Translations under genes and position numbers: made by a program | Shown here: positions 1-6,713 of the stretch, piece by piece | Layout: each line of letters starts with the position of its first letter | How positions within the stretch are numbered: the first letter of the stretch is position 1 | Notes under the pieces: generated by a model | What the model was told of the DNA's origin: nothing | Databases searched by the model: none | What the model saw: the letters and a program-made list of their open reading frames with translations, nothing else | Source of the DNA: JAVBOJ01 sp031550755 | GTDB taxonomy: Bacteria > Bacillota > Clostridia > Oscillospirales > UBA929 | Direction: 5' to 3' | DNA: 10,228 bases | Assembly: GCA_031550755.1 (NCBI GenBank) | Contig: JAVBOJ010000151.1 | Location: forward strand, 1-10,228

Positions 1-236
1 GTAATCAGTTTTTTGTGATCCAATCCCCAATTGTCTTCCGGCATATCCCCGTTATCATCAAACATGCCCCAATCTTCTACTATTGTAAGCCCTGAGTCAT
101 TCATCAGCTTAGACAACACATAATAAAATTGTGATCTCAAATCAAAGAACTCTTTTTGCTCCGCCGGCGGCTCCGGCAAAGCGCAGCCTTGCAGCAACAC
201 CGCCAATTCCGCAAGCAGTATACTTATCTTTTTCAA
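1..236 (-). CDS. Putative lipoprotein, N-terminal part (TTG start, runs off the window)
   Basis: This short frame was found by reading the minus strand from a TTG codon at 236. A GAGAAGGGG ribosome binding site lies at 245-253, 8 nt upstream. The 78 complete codons up to the window edge contain no stop. The protein begins MKKISILLAELAVLLQGC: two lysines, a hydrophobic stretch and a lipobox L15-Q16-G17-C18, so C18 would be lipidated and the protein held on the outer face of the membrane. After C18 comes a short Pro/Glu-rich linker (ALPEPPAEQKE), then a soluble region with many Asp and Trp residues (around 50-75). I do not recognise the family. Codon use is more AT-rich than in every other gene here, which may mean recent acquisition. 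A sigma-A-like promoter lies at 280-308. The start and export signal are well supported; the function is unknown because the C-terminus is outside the window. Confidence 0.72.
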   Translation of the reverse strand, partial: MKKISILLAELAVLLQGCALPEPPAEQKEFFDLRSQFYYVLSKLMNDSGLTIVEDWGMFDDNGDMPEDNWGLDHKKLI

Positions 237-279
237 AAGCTTATCCCCTTCTCAAGGCTGTCAAGATTGGCGATTATTT

Positions 280-308
280 AGTATACCGTACTTTTTGAAT
301 TTTGTAAA
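280..308 (-). promoter_or_regulatory. Sigma-A-type promoter for the lipoprotein gene
   Basis: On the minus strand, TTTACA (303-308) and TATACT (280-285) are separated by exactly 17 nt. The transcript would start near 273, about 37 nt upstream of the TTG start codon. The region is AT-rich compared with its surroundings. I saw no equally good promoter for the divergent plus-strand gene starting at 350; a weak CTGTCA-18-TATACC pairing (258-287) overlaps this one. Confidence 0.6.
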
Positions 309-349
309 GTCAAACGCGGGCGTCAGGGCATAGGATGGAGTGATTTTCT

Positions 350-1054
350 ATGGAAAGGAATATCTCTATGCCGATCGTATATATACACAATCAAGCAACC
401 AACCGCATCGAATCCTATTCTCTGCCGCTTTCGGCGTCCATGCCTTACGTGACAGGCGGCACGCTGACCGTCCGGGAATTCAAGGCGGCTTCCTGCTCGC
501 AGACCCTGTGGACGGACAAGAGCGTGATGGAGGCGTGGAACAATCTGCGCGGCACATATGGACGTCCCATCCCGGTAGGCTTTGCCTTCCGGCGGATCTG
601 GGAGGGCGGTCATGGAGGACAGTCGCAACATTACGCCGGCGTGGCGTTTGATCTGGGGCAGGGTCTCTCCGACGCCGAACGGGCGGAAATCCACGGCATC
701 GCCCAGCGCAGCGGCGTATGGACCTATGTGGAGCCTCTGTCGATGACGCCGCGCTGGGTGCATGTGGACCGGCGTTACGGCACCCCGGCCTGCGCGGCCG
801 GCGGTTATCCGATGCTGCGCGAAGGCAGCCGCGGCGTCTATGTGTTCACCTTACAGGACGCGCTGGCGGCGGCCGGCTTCCCCACCGGAGGGCTGGACGG
901 CATTTTCGGCCCCAACCAGCGCCGGGCTGTCATGAATTACCAAAAAAGCCGCGGCTTGACCGAGGACGGCGTTGTCGGCTGCAACACCTGGAAAATGCTG
1001 ACCGGCGAAACCGTCGGCATCGGCCAGACCCCGTCTGTTTTGGCGAAATGTTAG
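350..1054 (+). CDS. M15-type zinc peptidase with C-terminal peptidoglycan-binding domain
   Basis: Predicted cell-wall hydrolase of the D-Ala-D-Ala carboxypeptidase / endopeptidase (M15) fold, 234 aa. The catalytic half carries the metal-binding pattern HxxGxAxD (H94-YAGVAF-D101) and a second histidine in WVHVD (H138). These would bind one zinc, and E128 is a candidate catalytic base. Residues ~152-220 read as a PG_binding_1 domain (GSRGVYVFTLQDAL, GGLDGIFGPNQRRAV, DGVVGCNTW), which usually docks the enzyme on peptidoglycan. The start at 350 has GGATGGAG 9 nt upstream. A second ATG at 368, with GGAAAGGA upstream, would give a 228-aa protein beginning MPIVYIHN and is nearly as good. No signal peptide or membrane segment is visible, so how it reaches the wall is unclear; sporulation or mother-cell lysis is possible but not shown. 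Its TAG stop (1052-1054) interleaves with the TAA of the convergent GH31 gene. Confidence 0.83.
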   Translation: MERNISMPIVYIHNQATNRIESYSLPLSASMPYVTGGTLTVREFKAASCSQTLWTDKSVMEAWNNLRGTYGRPIPVGFAFRRIWEGGHGGQSQHYAGVAFDLGQGLSDAERAEIHGIAQRSGVWTYVEPLSMTPRWVHVDRRYGTPACAAGGYPMLREGSRGVYVFTLQDALAAAGFPTGGLDGIFGPNQRRAVMNYQKSRGLTEDGVVGCNTWKMLTGETVGIGQTPSVLAKC

Positions 1055-3009
1055 TCCTTTAATATCCCCGCGAACAGCTCGGCGAATTTACCGCCCGGGC
1101 GGTAAAAGACCGGCGGTCTGCCCAGCGGCGCGTCGATGAGCGTTTCGCCCTCGGCGTACTGCTTCCCTGTCCACAAATGCACCCAATAGCCTTCCGGCAG
1201 AACGACCTTGCGTTTTGTCTTGCCTTTTTGCAGGATGGGCGCGACCAGCAATTCCCCGCCCAGCATGTAGGCGTCGAAGATTGAATGCAGCGCCGGCTGC
1301 CCGGGCAGCTCCAAAAACAGCGGCCGCAACACCGGCATCCCTTCTCCGGCGGCCTCCTTGATACAGGCGCGCAGATAGGGCGCCAGCGCGCCGTGCACCC
1401 GCGACAGCCGCGCGATCAGATCGAGCATTTCCTCCGAATCGTCAAAGGAAAGCTGTCCGTCCAGCTCGGTCATACGCAAAATCGGCATAAACGCCGCGAA
1501 CTCCGCCCAGCGCACCAATAGCTCCTCGGTGCGGCGGGAAAACTGCGACACATTGCCGCCCGCCTCGCAGAGCGGAACACCCATGCCGCTGCACGAGAGG
1601 GTCAGCGCGGCGGTCAGCGCTGACGGCAGCCCGTCGGTATGTCCCCAGCCGGTATTGTGGTCGCCGGTGGTGGTCAGCATGGTTTGCAGCGCGATGCCGC
1701 CGTAGCCGGCGCGGGTGAAAAACACCGCGTCGGCGGTGCGTCCGGCTTCGCGGACAGCCTCGCGGTTCAGTTTGGCCCACAAAACCGGCCAGCGGTTGTG
1801 CATCCGCCGGGCATCCTCGCCGTTGTACAGCACCGCGCCCGACGGCAAATACTCGCCCATGTCGGCAAAATAGCCGGAAAACCCGACCTTTAAAATATTC
1901 TCCTTGATGATCTCCTTGTACCACGCGCAGGCGTCGGGATTGGAGAGGTCGATATGCCCGGCCATAAACCCGCCCATATCGTTGATATAGTTGCCGCCCT
2001 GCGGTTTGCGCACCAAGAAGCCCTTGAGCGACGCCTCGGCGAACAGGCGCCCCTCAATCGAGAGATGCGGGTTGATATAGGCCAGCACCCGCACATTGCG
2101 GGCGGCCAGCTCCTTGATCATCTGATCCAGGCGCGGGTAGAGCTCGCGGTTCCACACCCAGTCAAAAAACGGCTTTTTGCCGTGCTGTGTCTCGCGAAAG
2201 CCCGACCAGTCCTTCAAACAGAGCGCCGATACCTGCACGCCGGCCTTGACGGTTTTCTCCAGCCGGCTCACCAGCGCTTCCACACCGCCGCTGATCTCCA
2301 TCCACAGGCCGTCCAAACACCATTGCGGCAGCACCGGCGCATGACCCAACAGGGCGGTCATGCGCCGCATCAGCGTGCGCGGCGTGTGCTCATAACCGAC
2401 CGTGACCGACGCGGGCAGCTCCCACAGCTCCAGCCGGTGACGGCGGGCGTGCTTGAAATCCAAAAAGCCGTAGGCCGGCGAATCCACGTGGACAAAGGTG
2501 AAATCCTTGGAAAAAAAGGTCGGCATCGGCAGATAAGTGGCGTGCGCCCCTGAGCCGCCCAACACGGGCACGGCTTCGCGTCCCAGCCGTTTTTCATGCA
2601 CCCACAGCGGAATACGCCGGCCGCGCAGAGACACGCCGCCGTACTGCGCTCCCGCGCCGTAGACAGCCTCCCCCGGCTTGGCGGGAAAGGAAAAGGTGAT
2701 TCGGTTGAGGCCGGTGGTGGAGCGTTGGGGTGAGATGACCAGATTGCCGTCGGTTTCGGCCAGATGCAGCGTCAGCGACAGCTCCCCGCCCGACAGCCGC
2801 AGGCAGGAACGCCCCTGATCGTACTGAAAGGTGGTCAGCGCCGCCTTTTCGGACACGCTGTCCTTGATATTCCAATGGCCGCCGCGCACCTGAAAGCTGC
2901 CGGAGCCCTTGCCCGCCGTGACAAAAGGGTCCTCCGGCGTATGTATAATCACGGGTCTCTCTCCGAGATACACCGTAAATGAATGCTCCTTGACTTCGAC
3001 TCGAAACAT
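1051..3009 (-). CDS. Glycoside hydrolase family 31, sulfoquinovosidase-like architecture, substrate unknown
   Basis: Retaining alpha-glycosidase of 652 aa. Residues ~1-225 form the N-terminal beta-sandwich (VYGAGAQYGG at 117-125), ~226-560 the (beta/alpha)8 barrel, and the rest the C-terminal beta domains. The nucleophile is D383 in GYFADMGEYLP and the acid/base is D450 in TTTGDHNTGW. Their 67-residue spacing equals that of E. coli YihQ (D405/D472, from memory). However, positions matching the YihQ sulfonate-recognition residues Q288, R301, W304 and Y508 fall on K266, K279, F282 and N486. A sulfoquinovosidase label is therefore unsafe; an ordinary or modified alpha-glucoside is possible. There is no signal peptide, so it probably acts in the cytoplasm on imported glycosides. 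The ATG lies 3 nt after the TGA of the upstream flavoprotein gene, with AGGGGTGG at 3018-3025, so translation is probably coupled. No transporter or sulfosugar-pathway gene is in the window. Family certain; substrate unknown. Confidence 0.9.
   Translation of the reverse strand: MFRVEVKEHSFTVYLGERPVIIHTPEDPFVTAGKGSGSFQVRGGHWNIKDSVSEKAALTTFQYDQGRSCLRLSGGELSLTLHLAETDGNLVISPQRSTTGLNRITFSFPAKPGEAVYGAGAQYGGVSLRGRRIPLWVHEKRLGREAVPVLGGSGAHATYLPMPTFFSKDFTFVHVDSPAYGFLDFKHARRHRLELWELPASVTVGYEHTPRTLMRRMTALLGHAPVLPQWCLDGLWMEISGGVEALVSRLEKTVKAGVQVSALCLKDWSGFRETQHGKKPFFDWVWNRELYPRLDQMIKELAARNVRVLAYINPHLSIEGRLFAEASLKGFLVRKPQGGNYINDMGGFMAGHIDLSNPDACAWYKEIIKENILKVGFSGYFADMGEYLPSGAVLYNGEDARRMHNRWPVLWAKLNREAVREAGRTADAVFFTRAGYGGIALQTMLTTTGDHNTGWGHTDGLPSALTAALTLSCSGMGVPLCEAGGNVSQFSRRTEELLVRWAEFAAFMPILRMTELDGQLSFDDSEEMLDLIARLSRVHGALAPYLRACIKEAAGEGMPVLRPLFLELPGQPALHSIFDAYMLGGELLVAPILQKGKTKRKVVLPEGYWVHLWTGKQYAEGETLIDAPLGRPPVFYRPGGKFAELFAGILKD
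1087..1106. repeat. Perfect 20-bp palindrome inside the 3' end of the GH31 gene
   Basis: TTTACCGCCCGGGCGGTAAA is identical on both strands. It lies 34 nt inside the convergent gene junction and encodes the segment FYRPGGKFA of GH31. As RNA it could form an 8-bp stem with a CCGG loop. No U-tract follows on either strand, so it does not look like a standard intrinsic terminator. A protein-binding site or chance in GC-rich sequence are both possible. Confidence 0.5.
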
Positions 3010-3012
3010 TGG

Positions 3013-4371
3013 TCACACCACCCCTGTATAGTTCACCGCCGTAAACAGCCGCCCCAGCGCTTCGCGCACGGTTTGGCACATGGCGGTCTCCTGATCGAGC
3101 AACCTCCGCGCCTGCTCGGCCTCCTCGTCGGCCTCCATCACGGCGGAGAGCAGCCGCGCCCCCTGCGCCGCGCCCGGCCCGCGCATATGCGCGCCCAAGA
3201 GCCGCCCGGTTTTGCGGTCCCCCAGCAGCTTGCACCAGCCGTCGGAAAAGCCGTCGGTTTCGGGCAGCGGCAGCCGCAGCTGCGCCGCCGGCGGCATTTG
3301 GGTCATCAGCCGTCCCGACGGACGCCCCACCCAGCCGAGTTCGCCGAAGACCGGCACGCCGCCCGGCACGGTGTCCTGCCGCATGGCAAGCTGTCGTCCC
3401 AACATCCCGCCGACGCAAATTTCGGCGGCGCGGCGCGCGCCCAGCGCCGAAAAGCTCACGCCGTCGGCCTCGCCGGCCAGATATAGATCGGGGATCACGG
3501 TGCGCCCAGAGGGCGCACAGGTCAGTCCGCCGCCCGTAAGCGGCTGTCCCAGAAGCTCCAGCCCCAGCCCGCGCAGGGCCGGCCGGGTGGCCTCCGGCAA
3601 AATTACATGGTCGCATTCCAGCGCGAACACGCCGTTGTAGCCCTCGCAGGTCACGCGCCCGGCACCGCAGGAAACAATCCGCGCATCGGCGTGCAGCGAG
3701 ACGCCCCGGGCGACAAGCGCCGAGGTCCAGTCCATGACAATTTCCTCATCGGGCGCACTGGGGCGGGCGCCGCCCAGACCCACGAGCGATACCCGCACGC
3801 CCACGGCGTTGAGATAGGTCGCGATTTGTAGCCCGCGCACGCCAGCGCCCACAATGACGACCGACGCCGGGAGGCGCTCGGTCAGCAGCGCACCGAAGGG
3901 ATCAAAGAATCCCGTTTCGGCGGCGGCCGCCGCGCCCGGAAACTCCGGCAGCTCGGGCATGGAGCCGGTGCACAGCAGCACCCGGCGCGCCACCTCGGTC
4001 TGCTCCCCGCTTTGCAGCAGGAACAGCCGGCTGCGCCGCCCCAAAATGGACGCCCGCTCATGCACGACGGTCACACCGTGTCCCGAAAGCCGCGCGGTCA
4101 TGGCCTCGCGTGCCGCCACTATTTGGGACAGCACGCGCGACGCGGCCTGCGCGTGGTCAACCGGCCGGGGCGTCTGCCCCAGATACCGCCCGGCGCGTTC
4201 GGACAACGCCACCTCGTCCAGCAGCATACCCAGCGAGAAAAAACCGTCGGCCAGCGGGCCGCCCAGCTTCTTTTTTTCAAACAAGATGACCGAAAGCCCG
4301 CGTAAGGACGCCGAATCGGCGGCGCGGCAACCGGCCGCTCCGCCTCCGATGACGGCAAGATCATAGACCAA
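3013..4371 (-). CDS. FAD/NAD-dependent flavoprotein, lipoamide-dehydrogenase fold without redox cysteines
   Basis: Protein of 452 aa with the layout of class I pyridine-nucleotide-disulfide oxidoreductases. The FAD Rossmann motif GGGAAG is at residues 9-14, an LLCTGS motif at 132-137, the NAD(P) motif GAGVRG at 175-180, and a second FAD motif PDLYLAGEADG at 294-304. The C-terminal dimerisation domain begins near 340 (TGRLLGAHMRGP at 388-399). Family members carry a CxxxxC disulfide shortly after the FAD motif; here that region reads LGGPLADGFFSLG with no cysteine. The C-terminal HPTxSE motif that supplies the catalytic His appears as MCQTVREAL. It is therefore unlikely to reduce a disulfide; it may oxidise or reduce another substrate or pass electrons. 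The start is TTG at 4371 with GGGGAG at 4380-4385, 8 nt upstream. It follows the M24 gene by 36 nt and precedes GH31 by 3 nt. Fold confident, reaction unknown. Confidence 0.85.
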   Translation of the reverse strand: MVYDLAVIGGGAAGCRAADSASLRGLSVILFEKKKLGGPLADGFFSLGMLLDEVALSERAGRYLGQTPRPVDHAQAASRVLSQIVAAREAMTARLSGHGVTVVHERASILGRRSRLFLLQSGEQTEVARRVLLCTGSMPELPEFPGAAAAAETGFFDPFGALLTERLPASVVIVGAGVRGLQIATYLNAVGVRVSLVGLGGARPSAPDEEIVMDWTSALVARGVSLHADARIVSCGAGRVTCEGYNGVFALECDHVILPEATRPALRGLGLELLGQPLTGGGLTCAPSGRTVIPDLYLAGEADGVSFSALGARRAAEICVGGMLGRQLAMRQDTVPGGVPVFGELGWVGRPSGRLMTQMPPAAQLRLPLPETDGFSDGWCKLLGDRKTGRLLGAHMRGPGAAQGARLLSAVMEADEEAEQARRLLDQETAMCQTVREALGRLFTAVNYTGVV

Positions 4372-4406
4372 GCGATCATCTCCCCGTTCGATGTCATTCT
4401 TTGCTC

Positions 4407-4435
4407 ATTATAACACAACAATTTCCTCCGGGCAA
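4407..4435 (-). promoter_or_regulatory. Possible internal promoter upstream of the flavoprotein-GH31 pair
   Basis: On the minus strand, TTGCCC (4430-4435) and a perfect TATAAT (4407-4412) are 17 nt apart. The -10 box overlaps the TAA stop of the M24 gene (4408-4410). A transcript would start near 4400, about 29 nt before the TTG start at 4371, leaving room for the GGGGAG site. The -10 and spacing are good and the -35 is moderate. Confidence 0.45.
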
Positions 4436-5544
4436 TCATGCAATGACCGGAGGCCGTCCTCGGTCACAAGGTAGGTGTTTTCCACGCCGGCCGGGCCGAT
4501 CCCCGGCAGGACGAATTTCGGCTCCAGCGCGATGGTCATGCCCGCGGCAAGCGGCGTCCCGTCCCCGCGCGAGAGCACCGGCGCTTCGTTGATCTGAAGT
4601 CCCACGCCGTGCCCCACGAACCGCGCCTGCTGGCTCCGGCCCATGAAAAACGCGCCCAGTCCCGCGTCGGACACCATTTGCAGGGCGGTTTCATACAGCT
4701 CCCGGCAGGGTACGCCGGGCTTTCCGTCCGCCTCCAGCCGCCGCAAAATGGCACGCGACACCGCGTGCGCCTCGGCGGCCTCGGGCGGGATGCGCCCGAT
4801 GGCGTAAGTGCGGGTCATGTCGCTGATATAGCCGGTGAAGTTGCCGGAAAAATCCACCATCAACGTCTCGCCCGGGCGCATTTCTCGGCCGGTCGGCCCG
4901 AACGGCGCCGACGGATGCGCCCCCTGCCCGCCCAGCGAAAAGTCGTACGGCGACGGCACGCCCGCGTTGTCCCCGCACAGCACGCTGGACAGATAGCCCT
5001 CCATCCCGAGGCCGCGGGTGCGGAAAATGCCCAGATGCCCGCGCAGGCGGGCGCGGTACTCGATGGCGGCGGCTAGCTCCCAGTCGGTCATGCCGGGGCG
5101 GTAGAGCGACGGGATCTCGCGCTGAACCTCATCGTGCCGCCGCGCCGATTCGCGCAGCGCTGTCTGTTCCTCCGGCGTTTTGACCGTGCGCAGCGCCCGC
5201 AGCAGCCCGCCGGCGTCCTCCAGCCGGGCGTCGGGAAAGATCGTTTCAAGGCTCTCCCACTCGGCGGCGGAAATTTCCTCTTTTTCCAGCCCCAGCGTCA
5301 GCGAGAGCGAAACGCCCTCCGCGGCCAGCAGCGCGGGGATTTGCTTCAAGCTTTTGATCATGACCGCGCCGGGCAGACCCGCCGGGCGGCGCGCGAACAA
5401 GCCCGGCTCCCCTTCCCGGGGGAAAAACAGCGCCCCGTCAAACAGCGTCCCGGTCAGGTAGTAGAGGTTGACCGGATGGCGCAGCAGCAGCGCGTCGAAC
5501 GCTCCCATGCCGCCCCGGGCGCGTTCCCAGACATTTTTCAACAT
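4408..5544 (-). CDS. M24 family metallopeptidase (Xaa-Pro aminopeptidase-like)
   Basis: Predicted cytoplasmic aminopeptidase P / prolidase-type enzyme of 378 aa, which would remove N-terminal residues before proline or cleave Xaa-Pro dipeptides using two metal ions. The N-terminal creatinase-like domain covers ~1-125 (HPVNLYYLTGT near 23-33) and the pita-bread catalytic domain ~125-378. All five metal ligands are present: D231 (MVDFSG), D242 (YISDMTRT), H312 (FVGHGVGL), E341 (ALEPKF) and E355 (GVENTY). The common HExP after the metal His is NEAP here, as in some relatives. I chose the ATG at 5544, preceded by GAAGGA at 5551-5556, rather than the in-frame ATG at 5586, which lies inside the upstream gene. 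The gene begins 2 nt after the TGA of the DUF362 gene, and its ribosome binding site lies in that gene's last codons, so the two are probably translationally coupled. Exact peptide substrate unknown. Confidence 0.9.
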   Translation of the reverse strand: MLKNVWERARGGMGAFDALLLRHPVNLYYLTGTLFDGALFFPREGEPGLFARRPAGLPGAVMIKSLKQIPALLAAEGVSLSLTLGLEKEEISAAEWESLETIFPDARLEDAGGLLRALRTVKTPEEQTALRESARRHDEVQREIPSLYRPGMTDWELAAAIEYRARLRGHLGIFRTRGLGMEGYLSSVLCGDNAGVPSPYDFSLGGQGAHPSAPFGPTGREMRPGETLMVDFSGNFTGYISDMTRTYAIGRIPPEAAEAHAVSRAILRRLEADGKPGVPCRELYETALQMVSDAGLGAFFMGRSQQARFVGHGVGLQINEAPVLSRGDGTPLAAGMTIALEPKFVLPGIGPAGVENTYLVTEDGLRSLHDCPEEIVVL

Positions 5545-5546
5545 AT

Positions 5547-6656
5547 TCAATCCTTCTTTTTTAACGAAATGGCCTTGTATTTGCACATTTCATGACAGCA
5601 ATAACATTGTATACAATTTTTCCGCAGGACATACGCCTTTTGGCCGCGCATCTCCACGGTCTTTTTGGGGCAGATGCGTACGCAGTCGCCGCAGCCGACG
5701 CAGGTTTCGGTCACGCGCGGATAGGGCACCGCCAGACGCCGCAGCGATTCCCGCAGAAACTTGGGCAGAAACAGAGACTGCCCGCCCAACCGGTGGGTGG
5801 TTGCCGGCAGGAAATGACTGCGCGGCAACGGATCGCCCAGCAGGGAAAGCGCCTCGGGCGACGCCGGGATCAACCCGCGTTCGATGGCCTCCCGCAGGGT
5901 TGGCACCAGCGCCGGCAGCAGCCCCATGGTCTGCGCCAGCGCCAGATCAACCGCGTGCGGGTTGCGTCCGCCCAGCAATATTCCGAGCTTTTTCGGCACA
6001 CCGGCCGTCGGGCCGTCGCCCTCCATGCCCATCACGCCGTCAATGATGGAAAATCCGGGACGGAGCAGCTCGCAGAGATCCACAATCATGGCGAAAAAGT
6101 CGCGCAGATCGGGCCATTTGCCGTGGTAGGCCGGCTTGAGCATCCCCGGCACCGCGCCGAACATGTTCTTGACCGCGCCGGACAAAACGCCGAGTCCGTG
6201 GGTCTTGGCCTTGCCGAGCGAAATAACCAGATCGGCCTCCCAAATGGAGGTGAGCAGCTGGGTCTCGCGCAACACGCGACCGTCCGGGCAGGGCACCCCG
6301 GACACGGCCAAATCCAAACAAACCGTTGCGCCGGAGTCCTTTGCGGCAGCATCCATGCCGCAGGCGCGGAAGCTGTTTTTCATGTTGGCCAGTACATGCG
6401 GCCCGCCGCCGCTCTCGCAGATGCGCACCTCCGCGCCGGCCGCCACGAACGCGCGCGCCACCGCCGCCACCACCGCCGGATGGGTGGTGGCGCAGGCCGC
6501 CGGATTGCTCGGCAGCACGAGATTGGGCTTCAGCGCGACGCGCTTTGCTTCTCCCAGAATGGCTTTCGCGCCTCCGAACGCATCCAGCAGCCGGGCGACC
6601 GCCGCGTCGCTCGCCGCGTAATCGGGGCAGGCCGCCACAAACACCTGTGTATCCAT
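5547..6656 (-). CDS. DUF362 domain protein with C-terminal 2[4Fe-4S] ferredoxin domain
   Basis: Protein of 369 aa. Residues ~1-285 carry DUF362 hallmarks: KPNLVLPSNP (43-52), THPAVVAAV (58-66), KAKTHG (149-154), GAVKNMFGAVPGMLK (160-174) and MEGDGPTAG (211-219). The C-terminal ~60 residues hold two iron-sulfur motifs: CVGCGDCVRIC (C319, C322, C325, C329) and CIQCYCCHEMC (C348, C351, C354, C358, with C353 extra). The second lacks the usual proline after its last cysteine. The domain's biochemical role is poorly defined; the ferredoxin part points to electron transfer in the cytoplasm. The ATG at 6656 has GAGGAAA at 6662-6668, 5 nt upstream. The earlier in-frame ATG at 6692 falls inside the rplT terminator hairpin and is rejected. 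It is the first gene of the four-gene cluster, and a possible electron partner for the flavoprotein two genes downstream; that link is inference. Confidence 0.88.
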   Translation of the reverse strand: MDTQVFVAACPDYAASDAAVARLLDAFGGAKAILGEAKRVALKPNLVLPSNPAACATTHPAVVAAVARAFVAAGAEVRICESGGGPHVLANMKNSFRACGMDAAAKDSGATVCLDLAVSGVPCPDGRVLRETQLLTSIWEADLVISLGKAKTHGLGVLSGAVKNMFGAVPGMLKPAYHGKWPDLRDFFAMIVDLCELLRPGFSIIDGVMGMEGDGPTAGVPKKLGILLGGRNPHAVDLALAQTMGLLPALVPTLREAIERGLIPASPEALSLLGDPLPRSHFLPATTHRLGGQSLFLPKFLRESLRRLAVPYPRVTETCVGCGDCVRICPKKTVEMRGQKAYVLRKNCIQCYCCHEMCKYKAISLKKKD

Positions 6657-6670
6657 TACGATTTCCTCAC

Positions 6671-6702
6671 AAAAAAGGAGCGGATGTTTCATCCGCTCCT
6701 TT
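6671..6702 (-). terminator. Intrinsic terminator of the infC-rpmI-rplT operon
   Basis: On the minus strand a 13-bp perfect stem (AAAGGAGCGGATG paired with CATCCGCTCCTTT, loop AAA) spans 6674-6702 and is followed directly by a run of six T (6671-6676, overlapping the stem base). It lies 15 nt after the rplT stop codon and only ~15 nt before the DUF362 start codon. Confidence 0.85.
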
Positions 6703-6713
6703 CCTCACCTCTT

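Noticed and set aside
2594..3616. Open frame of 340 codons on the minus strand spanning the flavoprotein-GH31 junction
   Set aside because: It overlaps two well-supported genes in another frame, is rich in Arg/Ala/Gly as expected for a frame shadow in GC-rich DNA, and shows no family motif.
5545..5586. Earlier in-frame start (ATG at 5586) for the M24 peptidase
   Set aside because: It lies within the ferredoxin end of the upstream gene. The ATG at 5544 has GAAGGA at 6 nt and fits the normal family N-terminus.
1051..6656. Sulfoquinovose catabolic operon
   Set aside because: Only the GH31 resembles such a pathway, and its sulfonate-binding residues appear replaced. No isomerase, kinase, aldolase, sulfolactaldehyde enzyme or transporter is present.
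6657..6692. Earlier in-frame start (ATG at 6692) for the DUF362 protein
   Set aside because: The codon falls inside the rplT terminator hairpin and has no proper ribosome binding site; the ATG at 6656 has GAGGAAA at 5 nt.
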